This document shows positions 18,746-26,946 of a DNA stretch of 64,000 bases, piece after piece. Position 1 is the first letter of the stretch. Each line of letters opens with the position of its first letter. The notes below the pieces were generated by a model that ran no database searches, was not told the DNA's origin, and saw only the letters and a program-made list of their open reading frames with translations. The stretch spans positions 1,388,001 to 1,452,000 of the forward strand of contig NZ_CP147404.1 of NCBI RefSeq assembly GCF_037201805.1, written 5' to 3'. The translations under genes were made by a program, and so were the position numbers. The DNA is from Bacillus sp. FJAT-52991 (lineage in GTDB: Bacteria > Bacillota > Bacilli > Bacillales > Domibacillaceae).

Positions 18746-19177
18746 ATGACGTTATACACGAAAGACGATATTGTGGCACGTGCAAAAGAGCTTGCTCAAA
18801 TGATTTCTGAAACAGAGGAAGTAGCGTTCTTTAAAGAAGCTGAGTCAAAAATTCATGAAAATCAAAAGGTTCGCGAAAAAATTGCAAGTCTAAAAAGCTT
18901 ACAAAAACAAGCGGTGAACTTTCAGCATTACGGAAAGATCGAAGCCTTAAAAATGGTGGAAGAAAAAATTCAAAAAATTGAACAAGAATTAGATGAAATT
19001 CCAGTTGTACAACAATTTAAAGAATCACAAGTGGAAGTGAATGAAATTCTGCAAATTGTGGCTTCATCTATTTCTAATACGGTCACTGATCATATTATTG
19101 AATCAACTGGTGGAGATTTGCTTCGTGGTGAGACTGGTGCTCAGGTGAAAAACAGTCAGCCTGGAAGCTGCAGTTAA
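18746..19177 (+). CDS. ricA: RicA (YmcA), subunit of the RicAFT/Y-complex
   Basis: 143 residues of the YlbF/YmcA helical family, with ATG one base after the miaB stop. The C-terminal cysteine in QPGSCS matches the cluster-binding tail of the family. In B. subtilis it assembles with YlbF (RicF) and YaaT (RicT) around [4Fe-4S] clusters, steers RNase Y cleavage of polycistronic mRNAs, and is required for competence, biofilm formation and sporulation. The partner RNase Y is at 10225-11784. Confidence 0.92.
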   Translation: MTLYTKDDIVARAKELAQMISETEEVAFFKEAESKIHENQKVREKIASLKSLQKQAVNFQHYGKIEALKMVEEKIQKIEQELDEIPVVQQFKESQVEVNEILQIVASSISNTVTDHIIESTGGDLLRGETGAQVKNSQPGSCS

Positions 19178-19192
19178 TCGAAGAAAACATGC

Positions 19193-19233
19193 AAAAAGAG
19201 ACTTGCTGCTAAATGAAGCGCGGTCTCTTTTTT
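19193..19233 (+). terminator. Terminator after ricA
   Basis: AAAAAGAGAC (19193-19202) with GTCTCTTTTTT (19223-19233) and a GC-containing loop, ending in a T run. Confidence 0.88.
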
Positions 19234-19347
19234 CGTTTAGCTATTTTTGACGTAGTTTTTCGTTTGAATAATTTTTATTTCTGCTAGGCACATGTCTTGC
19301 TTTTTGTGCATAGGATAAATGGAGAACAAGCGAGGAGGTACGCTCGA

Positions 19348-19884
19348 ATGGCAGAATATAGGGAGATTATAACAAAGTCGGTCGTTGCCAAAGGCCGTAA
19401 GTTTACACAGTCTCATCACACCATTAGTCCACCGAACCATCCATCGAGCATTTTAGGCTGCTGGATCATTAACCATGAGTATAAAGCCAAAAAGGTCGGG
19501 AAAACAGTAGAAGTGCACGGAATATATGACATTAATGTCTGGTATTCTCATCACGATAATACGAAAACATCGGTCGTCACAGAGAGGGTCGACTATAAAG
19601 ATGTGATTAAACTTAAATATCGCGATGAACATTGCTTCGATGATGACGAGGTCATAGCAAGAGTGTTACAGCAGCCAAATTGTTGTGAAGCTGTTATTTC
19701 GAAGCATGGAAATAAAATCGTTGTGCACGTAGAAAGAGAGTTTTTGGTTGAAGTCGTTGGTGAAACGAAAATTTGTGTAGCTGTTCATCCGCCTGGCTCT
19801 GATGGTGACTGGGATTTTGATTTTGATGATGATGACTATGAAGAATTGGATACATCATTTCTCGATGATGAACAAGAGCATTAA
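19348..19884 (+). CDS. cotE: Outer spore coat morphogenetic protein CotE
   Basis: 178 residues from ATG 19348, chosen because GAGGAGG (19332-19338) lies upstream and the result starts [19 protein letters not shown] as in other CotE proteins. Ends with the strongly acidic tail typical of CotE ([16 protein letters not shown]...). It is the scaffold for outer coat assembly, made in the mother cell. Flanked by terminators on both sides, so it is a single-gene unit. Confidence 0.95.
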   Translation: MAEYREIITKSVVAKGRKFTQSHHTISPPNHPSSILGCWIINHEYKAKKVGKTVEVHGIYDINVWYSHHDNTKTSVVTERVDYKDVIKLKYRDEHCFDDDEVIARVLQQPNCCEAVISKHGNKIVVHVEREFLVEVVGETKICVAVHPPGSDGDWDFDFDDDDYEELDTSFLDDEQEH

Positions 19885-19889
19885 TAGTC

Positions 19890-19926
19890 AGTGCGGGCCA
19901 AAAAATGTGGCCGGCACTTTTTTTTC
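19890..19926 (+). terminator. Terminator after cotE
   Basis: AGTGC-GGGCC with GGCC-GGCACT (one mismatch inside the stem), loop of about 9 nt, then T8. Confidence 0.85.
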
Positions 19927-20000
19927 TGCTTCAATTTAAGGGGTATGATATAATTATAATTTGAAAATAGACAGGCAATGTGGAAAGGGATTGGAATTTG

Positions 20001-22613
20001 ATGAAGCAATATACCCCAATGATCCAACAATATTTAAAAGTCAAGGCAGAATATCAAGATGCCTTTTTATTTTTTCGTTTAGGCGATTTTTATGAAATGT
20101 TTTTTGAAGATGCAACGAAGGCGAGTCAATTGCTAGAAATTACATTAACTAGCAGGGACGGAGGTTCCACAGAAAAAATCCCAATGTGTGGCGTTCCGTA
20201 CCATGCAGCGGCAGGTTATATCGAACAGCTTATTGATTTAGGTCATAAAGTCGCTATTTGTGAGCAAACGGAAGATCCGAAACAAGCCAAAGGTGTAGTT
20301 AGACGTGAAGTGGTGCAATTAATTACACCTGGAACTGTCATGGAAGGCAAAGGGCTTCAAGATAAAGAAAATAATTATTTAGCAGCACTGTTCGCTTTCT
20401 CCAACGAAACCTATGGACTAGCTGCTAGTGATTTATCAACAGGAGAAAATAAGGTGACCTCCTTATCCTCATTAGATGAAGTTATGAATGAATTAGCCAC
20501 TTTGCAAGTGAAAGAGGTCGTGATTCAAGCGAATCTTGATTCAACGATTCAACACCAGTTGAGAGAGCGATTAGCGGTGACGCTTTCGATAGAAGAGGGG
20601 AATTCTGAACAAGAAGCATTTATTCCACTCATGCAAAATGTAAATCAATCAGAGCTTAGACAAGTCGTTTCTTTATTATTCTCGTATTTACATCGTACGC
20701 AAAAGAGAAGCTTAGATCATTTGCAGCCGGTTGAACATTATAATGTGTATCAGTTTATGAGAATCGATCAATACTCGAAGCGAAATCTTGAACTAACAGA
20801 AACGATTCGATCAAAAGGAAAGAAAGGCTCATTGCTTTGGCTTCTCGATGAGACGATGACGGCCATGGGAGGACGGTTATTGAAACAATGGATCGATCGG
20901 CCGTTGATCCAGCAAGATCAAATTGAGCGACGGTTAACGATGGTACAAACGTTAATTTCCTCTTTTTTTGAGCGTCAGGAACTTCGTGAGCAATTAAAGG
21001 AAGTGTATGATTTAGAGCGTTTAGCTGGAAGAGTTGCCTTTGGTAATGTGAATGGACGGGATCTCGTCCAATTAAAAAAATCATTACAGCAAATTCCGCT
21101 ATTAAAGCAAATACTCTCTCAAATAAACAATCAAGAAATCAGTGAGTTGACAAATAACATCGATCCTTGTGAAGAACTGACTGATTTGCTAGAAAGAGCC
21201 TTAGTGGATCATCCGCCATTGACCATTAAAGAAGGGGGAATGATTCAAGAAGGTTTTCATGCCGAGCTCGATACGTATCGTGATGCAAGCCGAAACGGAA
21301 AAACATGGATTGCAAATTTAGAGCGAGAGGAAAAAGAACGGACCGGCATTAAGTCTTTGAAAATCGGCTATAATCGAATTTTTGGCTATTATATTGAAAT
21401 TACGAAAGCGAATCTCAACGCACTTGATGATAGTCGTTATGAACGCAAGCAAACATTAGCCAATTGTGAACGATTCATTACTCCAGAGTTAAAAGAAAAA
21501 GAAGCGATGATCCTACAAGCCAATGAAAAAATGGTTGAGCTGGAGTACGCGCTATTTTTAGAGCTAAGAGAAAGCGTCAAGGAGTATATTCCTCGTTTGC
21601 AGCAGCTCTCACACCTTGTTAGTGAACTCGATGTTCTTCAATGCTTTGCGACAGTTAGTGAAATGCGTCACTATGTCCGGCCGATTTTAACGAAAGGCCG
21701 AGAATTAGTTCTTAAAGATGGTCGCCATCCAGTGGTAGAGAAAGTAATGGATTCACAGGAATATGTGCCAAATGATTGTGAGATGAACGCCGAAAGAGAA
21801 ATGCTCCTTATTACAGGACCAAATATGTCTGGGAAAAGCACGTACATGAGGCAAGTGGCATTAACAGCCATCTTAGCTCAAATTGGTTGCTTTGTGCCAG
21901 CTGCTAAAGCAGAGCTTCCTATTTTCGATCAAGTATTTACGAGAATCGGAGCGGCAGATGATTTGATTTCGGGACAAAGTACCTTTATGGTGGAAATGTT
22001 AGAAGCAAAAAATGCCATTACTCATGCAACGAACCAATCGTTAATTTTATTTGATGAAATCGGTCGCGGAACGTCTACTTATGATGGAATGGCTCTTGCC
22101 CAAGCGATCATTGAGTATATTCATGACAAAATTGGAGCAAAAACGCTTTTTTCTACACATTATCATGAACTGACGGTGTTAGAAGAAGAGTTAGCGCAAT
22201 TAAAAAATGTTCATGTCCAAGCGGTCGAACAAAATGGAAGAGTCGTGTTTTTGCATAAAATTAAAGAAGGGGCGGCTGATAAAAGCTATGGGATCCACGT
22301 AGCTGAATTAGCGGAACTTCCGAAAGAATTAATTAAACGAGCAAATGAAATTTTAAAAGGATTAGAGGAGAAGGGGCAGCAACAAGAAAGCCATACGAAA
22401 AATCAGCAAGTAAAGGAAGAACAGGTAGCGGTTGAAGTTGAAAAAGAAGCAGCTCAATTGTCGTTCTTCCAAGAAAAGGTTGCTGTTTCGCCTGAACCTA
22501 CATCAAAAGACAGCAAGATCATTGAGGAATTAAGGAAGTTTGATTTATTAGAAATGACGCCATTAGATGCGATGAATGCTCTTTATGCGTTACAGAAAAA
22601 AGTCAAAAAATAA
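20001..22613 (+). CDS. mutS: DNA mismatch repair ATPase MutS
   Basis: 870 residues from ATG 20001 ([15 protein letters not shown], as in B. subtilis; AAAGGGA at 19984-19990; an in-frame GTG at 19980 is less likely). The mismatch-reading F30-Y-E32 is in [12 protein letters not shown]. Walker [11 protein letters not shown] at about 605-614, Walker [17 protein letters not shown] and the STHYHELT signature follow. The C-terminal tail carries a SFFQ-type segment (LSFFQEK) of the kind that contacts the sliding clamp. Operon with mutL, 22 nt apart. Confidence 0.97.
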   Translation: MKQYTPMIQQYLKVKAEYQDAFLFFRLGDFYEMFFEDATKASQLLEITLTSRDGGSTEKIPMCGVPYHAAAGYIEQLIDLGHKVAICEQTEDPKQAKGVVRREVVQLITPGTVMEGKGLQDKENNYLAALFAFSNETYGLAASDLSTGENKVTSLSSLDEVMNELATLQVKEVVIQANLDSTIQHQLRERLAVTLSIEEGNSEQEAFIPLMQNVNQSELRQVVSLLFSYLHRTQKRSLDHLQPVEHYNVYQFMRIDQYSKRNLELTETIRSKGKKGSLLWLLDETMTAMGGRLLKQWIDRPLIQQDQIERRLTMVQTLISSFFERQELREQLKEVYDLERLAGRVAFGNVNGRDLVQLKKSLQQIPLLKQILSQINNQEISELTNNIDPCEELTDLLERALVDHPPLTIKEGGMIQEGFHAELDTYRDASRNGKTWIANLEREEKERTGIKSLKIGYNRIFGYYIEITKANLNALDDSRYERKQTLANCERFITPELKEKEAMILQANEKMVELEYALFLELRESVKEYIPRLQQLSHLVSELDVLQCFATVSEMRHYVRPILTKGRELVLKDGRHPVVEKVMDSQEYVPNDCEMNAEREMLLITGPNMSGKSTYMRQVALTAILAQIGCFVPAAKAELPIFDQVFTRIGAADDLISGQSTFMVEMLEAKNAITHATNQSLILFDEIGRGTSTYDGMALAQAIIEYIHDKIGAKTLFSTHYHELTVLEEELAQLKNVHVQAVEQNGRVVFLHKIKEGAADKSYGIHVAELAELPKELIKRANEILKGLEEKGQQQESHTKNQQVKEEQVAVEVEKEAAQLSFFQEKVAVSPEPTSKDSKIIEELRKFDLLEMTPLDAMNALYALQKKVKK

Positions 22614-22635
22614 CCGATGAAAGAGGGTGACGAAA

Positions 22636-24516
22636 ATGGGGAAAATCGTGCTGTTAGATGACGTGCTATCCAATAAAATTGCTGCTGGAGAAGTGGTGGA
22701 GCGACCTGCATCTGTTGTAAAAGAGTTAGTAGAAAACTCGATTGATGCCAATAGTACAGTGGTTGAAATCGATGTCGAGGAAGCTGGGCTAGAGTGTATT
22801 CGAATTCTTGACAATGGTGGGGGCATTGAGCCGGAAGATGTGCTCACCGCCTTTGCTCGTCACGCTACAAGTAAGATTAAAGATGAAAACGATCTGTTCC
22901 GTATTCGCACCCTTGGTTTTCGAGGAGAGGCATTACCGAGTATCGCTTCTGTTTCAGAGCTCGAAATGACGACCAGCACAGGAGAGGGAGCAGGCTCAAA
23001 AATTATTCTTTCAGGTGGTGTGGTCAAGGAGCATATTCAAGCAAACAGCCGGCAAGGAACAGATATTAAAGTATCCGGGTTATTTTTTAACACTCCCGCT
23101 CGATTAAAATATATGAAAACGATTCACACAGAGCTTGGAAATATTACAGATGTGGTCAATCGACTGGCGCTAGCCCATCCGGAGGTTTCCATTCGCCTGC
23201 GTCATAATGGTCGTGAGCTATTACATACAACTGGAAACGGGGACGTCAGACAAGTGCTGGCAGCCATTTATGGGGTGAATATAGCGAAGAAAATGGTTCC
23301 TTTAACGGCATCTTCACTTGATTTTGAAATTGATGGTTGGTTGGCGCTTCCAGAAGTGACAAGGGCTTCGAGAAATTATATGTCGATGATGGTGAATGGT
23401 CGTTTTATTAAAAACTATGGATTAGTCAGAGCGGTTTTAGAGGGGTATCATACTCTTCTTCCAGTTGGTCGCTATCCGATCGCCTTAGTCAATATTAAAA
23501 TGGACCCACTTTTAGTCGATGTAAATGTCCATCCGTCTAAATTAGAGGTTCGCTTTAGTAAGGAGCAGCAATTAATTGAATTAATTACTTCTGCTGTTCA
23601 ACAAGCCTTTAAAAAAGAAACATTAATTCCAAGTGCTGCTCCAATACAAAAAAAAGTACAAATCGAATCTGAGCAGCAAACGTTTACTCTCGACCATCTT
23701 GACTCGCCTTCAAAAGCGAAAGTAGAAAGTCGGGCAACGGAGGAAACAAGCTTTTCATTTTTACAACAAAGAAAACCAACCGAAAATGAGCCGGTGTATT
23801 CTTTCGATCAAGAACAAACAGAGCGTACAGATCGGCTTGTGACAAAGGAAGCTCCTAACTTTTTTATGCCTAATCACAGGGATGAAATGGAAGAAGTAGA
23901 AGAAGTGGCAGTCGAAAGCAAGCCAATAGAAAGTCGCATTCCCCCGCTCTATCCGATCGGTCAAATGCATGGGACGTACATTTTTGCTCAAAATGAAAAT
24001 GGGCTATATATGATTGATCAACATGCCGCTCAAGAAAGACTAAAATATGAGTATTTCAGAGAAAAAGTAGGACAAGTCGAAAAAGAGCTACAAGAAATGC
24101 TAATGCCCTTAACATTAGAGTATTCAGCAGATGATTGTATCAAAATTTTGGAGTATGTTAAGCAATTGGAGGAAGTAGGCATCTTCCTAGAGTCATTCGG
24201 GGATCGTGCGTTCATTGTCCGTTCTCATCCACAATGGTTTCCAAAGGGAGAAGAACAAACCATCATAGAAGAGATAATCGAGCAGCTATTATCTATGAAA
24301 CAAGTAGATATTAAAAAATTGCGAGAAGAAGCAGCCATTATGATGAGTTGTAAAGCATCGATCAAAGCGAATCATCACCTTAGACAAGATGAAATCCAAC
24401 AACTACTCGACGATCTAAGGCAAAGTTCCGATCCGTTTACTTGTCCGCATGGACGCCCGATTCTTATCCACTATTCTACGTATGAATTAGAAAAAATGTT
24501 TAAACGGATTATGTGA
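22636..24516 (+). CDS. mutL: DNA mismatch repair endonuclease MutL
   Basis: 626 residues from ATG 22636 (AGAGGGTG upstream; GTG 22627 overlaps that Shine-Dalgarno). N-terminal GHKL ATPase: [26 protein letters not shown]-terminal endonuclease domain with D461-QHAAQE (the DQHAx2Ex4E metal site), CKASIKANH and CPHGRP, so it belongs to the nicking MutL class found in bacteria without MutH. QEMLMP around residue 490 matches the beta-clamp binding motif. Ends at a terminator. Confidence 0.97.
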   Translation: MGKIVLLDDVLSNKIAAGEVVERPASVVKELVENSIDANSTVVEIDVEEAGLECIRILDNGGGIEPEDVLTAFARHATSKIKDENDLFRIRTLGFRGEALPSIASVSELEMTTSTGEGAGSKIILSGGVVKEHIQANSRQGTDIKVSGLFFNTPARLKYMKTIHTELGNITDVVNRLALAHPEVSIRLRHNGRELLHTTGNGDVRQVLAAIYGVNIAKKMVPLTASSLDFEIDGWLALPEVTRASRNYMSMMVNGRFIKNYGLVRAVLEGYHTLLPVGRYPIALVNIKMDPLLVDVNVHPSKLEVRFSKEQQLIELITSAVQQAFKKETLIPSAAPIQKKVQIESEQQTFTLDHLDSPSKAKVESRATEETSFSFLQQRKPTENEPVYSFDQEQTERTDRLVTKEAPNFFMPNHRDEMEEVEEVAVESKPIESRIPPLYPIGQMHGTYIFAQNENGLYMIDQHAAQERLKYEYFREKVGQVEKELQEMLMPLTLEYSADDCIKILEYVKQLEEVGIFLESFGDRAFIVRSHPQWFPKGEEQTIIEEIIEQLLSMKQVDIKKLREEAAIMMSCKASIKANHHLRQDEIQQLLDDLRQSSDPFTCPHGRPILIHYSTYELEKMFKRIM

Positions 24517-24528
24517 TTTCGATTTTTG

Positions 24529-24564
24529 AAGAACCCTTATATATTAAGGGTTCTTAGTGTTTTA
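24529..24564 (+). terminator. Terminator after mutL
   Basis: Perfect 11-bp stem AAGAACCCTTA/TAAGGGTTCTT with a 5-nt loop, followed by AGTGTTTTATT. Confidence 0.75.
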
Positions 24565-24601
24565 TTGGAGTAATTGACCATAATTTGACCACATTTACTG
24601 C

Positions 24602-24688
24602 TCAGAGCCTGTTTTTCTTGAGTGCTTGAGAAAAATGTTCGGCTGATTGACCTTGTAAATTCGGTGTGACATGCCTATATTTCTCTTT
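24602..24688 (-). pseudogene. Remnant of a tyrosine integrase C-terminus
   Basis: Read on the minus strand, this stretch encodes about 28 residues: KEKYRHVTPNLQGQ, then SAEHFSQALKKNRL and a stop at 24602-24604. The Y-x-H-V-T-P-N-L/M-Q pattern is the catalytic-tyrosine end of phage/ICE-type tyrosine integrases, where Y-S-H-V-T-P is usual. Nothing upstream on that strand continues the protein. It suggests a decayed mobile element downstream of mutL. The match is short, so chance is possible. Confidence 0.4.
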
Positions 24689-24693
24689 AAGTT

Positions 24694-24906
24694 GAGCAAT
24701 TTTTCTATTCCGATGAAATTAAACTGTTATTTCTTGAAGATGAATCGCTTGAAGAGTTAGTGACCGTGAGAAATATCCCCTTTAAAGTCAAAGAAGGGGA
24801 TATTATTTATGTATCATTAAACGGCGGTATACAGCTTAAACAAAAAATCCTTGATCACAGCCATCAGAGGTTTTTTTCACATAGTTTAGATATATTAACA
24901 AATTGA
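24694..24906 (+). pseudogene. Orphan protein fragment without start (DUF3006-like)
   Basis: An open frame with no start codon runs from 24694 to the TGA at 24904-24906: it reads EQFFYSDEIKLLFLEDE, then an acidic stretch, NIPFKVKEGDIIYV and further to HSHQRFF. The LLFLEDE...IP...VKEGD pattern resembles the small DUF3006 family. No Shine-Dalgarno or initiation codon is available, so this looks like a gene remnant. It abuts the integrase remnant on the other strand. Confidence 0.35.
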
Positions 24907-24950
24907 AATTAATTTACATTTATTTCAAATATTAATAGTCGTTTAGATAT

Positions 24951-25008
24951 GTCAAATTGATGTTTTTTATGTCAGATTGATGTTTTTATGTCAAATTGAT
25001 GTTTTTAT
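24951..25008 (+). repeat. Three tandem 19-20 bp repeats
   Basis: GTCAAATTGATGTTTTTTAT (24951-24970), GTCAGATTGATGTTTTTAT (24971-24989) and GTCAAATTGATGTTTTTAT (24990-25008), head to tail, about 100 bp upstream of the M23 gene. No spacers between units. The 24517-25104 gap otherwise holds only the terminator and the two remnants listed. Confidence 0.85.
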
Positions 25009-25104
25009 AATTAAAAAATATTAATTTCCAGCAAACTGCTATTGTTGGAATGGATTGTTTGGTATATTGGCATAGTGTTAATGAAAATAAAGGGGAGATA
25101 AAAA

Positions 25105-26001
25105 GTAATTAAGAAAAGACTTAGTATTTTATTAGTTTCTTTTGTTTTATTGTTGTCGACACTTGGATTTATGCCAAATTCATCACTAGCTGCCACTTCT
25201 TTTACATGGCCAGCTGATGGGAAACTTACGGATACGTTTGGTTCTAGAGGTGGAAAACATTACGGTATTGATATTGCAAAATCTGGTACTGTTCCAATTA
25301 AGGCTTCAGCAAGCGGAACTGTAAGCAAATCATATTATTCAAGTTCTTATGGAGAAGTAGTGTTTATTAAACACAACATAAATGGTGTCCCATATGAAAC
25401 GGTTTATGCTCATATGAAATCAGGAAGTCGTAAGGTTTCAGCAGGACAAAAAGTAAATCAAGGAACAGTTATTGGTTATATGGGGAATACAGGTCATTCT
25501 AGCGGTCAACATTTACATTTTGAATTGCACAAAGGTACTTGGAATAGTTCCAAATCTAATGCAGTAAATCCACTAAACTACTTAGGAAAAGAAACACAAG
25601 TTGAATATCATAAGTATGATGGCACATTTGCGACTTTAAAAGTTAATGCTCCAAAGGATAAAAATGTAAATATTTTTGGTGCTCCAGGTTATGGTTTAAA
25701 AGGCTCATTGCCAAATGGTGGAACGTATAAAGTATATAATAAAGCAATAGGATCAGATGGTAATACGTATTACAATATTGGAGATAATACTTGGATACAT
25801 TCTGCTAATGTTATAGTAACACCGTATCGTGCAACTGTAGATTATCAATGGAACGTTAATGTATACAGTGCTCCAAATGGGGCATATAAGGGGAAAGTAA
25901 GCCCGGGAACGACATTTAAAGTAGATGGAGCTGAGGATGGATGGTATGATCTTGGCCAAAATACTTGGATTAAGGCTGAATATGTAAAAGTAGTAAAATA
26001 A
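25105..26001 (+). CDS. Secreted M23-family peptidoglycan endopeptidase with C-terminal SH3-like repeats; no canonical start codon
   Basis: The mature part has a lysostaphin-type M23 domain: the metal ligands H...D in KHYGIDIAKSG and H-x-H in GQHLHFELH. Two C-terminal beta repeats of about 60 residues follow (each with an N-V-N-[IV]-[FY]-x-A-P motif and an NTWI motif), probably SH3-type wall-binding units. A signal peptide (KKRLSILLVSFVLLLSTLGF...SSLAA) is only complete if translation begins at 25105 (GTA) or 25108 (ATT), where AGGGGAG (25091-25097) is ideally placed for 25105. No ATG/GTG/TTG is available there; TTG 25150 or 25153 would destroy the signal peptide. Neighbouring DNA is AT-rich and decayed. 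It would cleave stem-peptide bonds outside the cell. Confidence 0.7.
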   Translation, partial: VIKKRLSILLVSFVLLLSTLGFMPNSSLAATSFTWPADGKLTDTFGSRGGKHYGIDIAKSGTVPIKASASGTVSKSYYSSSYGEVVFIKHNINGVPYETVYAHMKSGSRKVSAGQKVNQGTVIGYMGNTGHSSGQHLHFELHKGTWNSSKSNAVNPLNYLGKETQVEYHKYDGTFATLKVNAPKDKNVNIFGAPGYGLKGSLPNGGTYKVYNKAIGSDGNTYYNIGDNTWIHSANVIVTPYRATVDYQWNVNVYSAPNGAYKGKVSPGTTFKVDGAEDGWYDLGQNTWIKAEYVKVVK

Positions 26002-26023
26002 TATGTATGTCTAATTGGAATTT

Positions 26024-26062
26024 AAGCTTTTCTCTTTAATAGAGAGAAGCTTGTTTTGTTTA
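26024..26062 (+). terminator. Terminator after the M23 gene
   Basis: AAGCTTTTCTCT/AGAGAGAAGCTT stem (one G-U), 5-nt loop, then GTTTTGTTT. Confidence 0.8.
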
Positions 26063-26154
26063 ATTAATTTTTTTGTGTTATGGGTATATATTGTGATGAA
26101 AAAGTAACCACATGAAAGGACATGATCACCAAAACGACCATCTTTTATCGTTTA

Positions 26155-26184
26155 TTGTGGAAAATGTGTGGTAAGATGTATAAT
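26155..26184 (+). promoter_or_regulatory. Possible promoter of the DUF218 gene
   Basis: TTGTGG (26155-26160) and TATAAT (26179-26184) with an 18-bp spacer, about 145 bp upstream of the ATG at 26330. The 26002-26329 gap otherwise shows the terminator and a possible SOS-like box. Confidence 0.45.
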
Positions 26185-26225
26185 AATAAATCATTTATGA
26201 AATGAATTACATCGGTATAAGAATA

Positions 26226-26239
26226 CGAATAAATGTTTG
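26226..26239 (+). promoter_or_regulatory. Weak LexA-box-like sequence
   Basis: CGAATAAATGTTTG differs in one base from the recA box in this window (CGAATAAATGTTCG). It would lie downstream of the putative start site, in the leader of the DUF218 gene. Functional LexA binding is uncertain. Confidence 0.25.
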
Positions 26240-26329
26240 TGAATGTGGATAATTAAAAGAGTTATATGAAGGCAGTGGACCGTTATCTCCATTACCGTCG
26301 TTATATATGACAAATAAAGAGGTTATATT

Positions 26330-26899
26330 ATGATCATTCGAAAACTATGGTTCATAGGAAGTTTGCTCGTGCTAATTCCCATTGGTTTATGTACATATTA
26401 TTATCAGCAAATCAAAGCGACCGCTGCCGAAAAGCCCCCATCAAATGTAGCATATATTATGGTGTTAGGGGCGAAAGTAAATGGTACGGAAATGTCGTTA
26501 AGTCTGCAATATCGTGTGAACACGGCGCTTGATTATTTAAAGAAAAATCCAGAATCGAAAGTGATTGTATCTGGCGGGAGAGGCTCTGAAGAAGCTATAT
26601 CAGAAGCCGAAGCGATGAAACAATTTTTTATAGAAAATGGGATACCGCAAGAGAAAATATTAGTGGAAGACCAATCTACATCTACCTATGAAAATATCAT
26701 TTTTTCGAAAAAGAAATTTAAGATAAAGGAAGCTGTGATCGTCACGAACGACTTCCATCTATATCGAGCCAAGAAATTAGCAGAAAAACAAGGAATAAAA
26801 ACATATACGCTGGCAGCTCCTACACCAGAGGTCATCAAAACACAAGCATACATAAGAGAATTCGCAGCTATCACAAAAATGTTTCTTACAGGAAAATAA
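26330..26899 (+). CDS. YdcF/SanA-type DUF218 membrane-anchored protein
   Basis: 189 residues with an N-terminal membrane anchor (residues ~5-24, LWFIGSLLVLIPIGLCTYYY) and an extracytoplasmic DUF218 domain: VLGAKVNG near residue 45, VIVSGGRGSEEAISEAEAM, EDQSTSTYENI and VTNDFHLYRA. Proteins of this family are linked to envelope integrity and vancomycin sensitivity (SanA), but the biochemical activity is not established. It stands alone, converging on the ABC transporter. Confidence 0.85.
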   Translation: MIIRKLWFIGSLLVLIPIGLCTYYYQQIKATAAEKPPSNVAYIMVLGAKVNGTEMSLSLQYRVNTALDYLKKNPESKVIVSGGRGSEEAISEAEAMKQFFIENGIPQEKILVEDQSTSTYENIIFSKKKFKIKEAVIVTNDFHLYRAKKLAEKQGIKTYTLAAPTPEVIKTQAYIREFAAITKMFLTGK

Positions 26900-26904
26900 C
26901 AGCA

Positions 26905-26946
26905 TATGAACGCAGGGGAGGTCATCCCCCGCTACGTTCATATACT
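26905..26946. terminator. Bidirectional terminator between the DUF218 gene and the ABC exporter
   Basis: TATGAACG/CGTTCATA outer arms with an inner AGGGG/CCCCC pair, located between two converging genes. T runs are short on both sides. Confidence 0.6.

Noticed and set aside
24951..25008. Possible CRISPR array
   Set aside because: Repeats are directly adjacent with no spacers, and no cas gene is in the window.
26113..26172. 20-codon ORF (MKGHDHQNDHLL...) upstream of the DUF218 gene
   Set aside because: No Shine-Dalgarno and too short to distinguish from chance.
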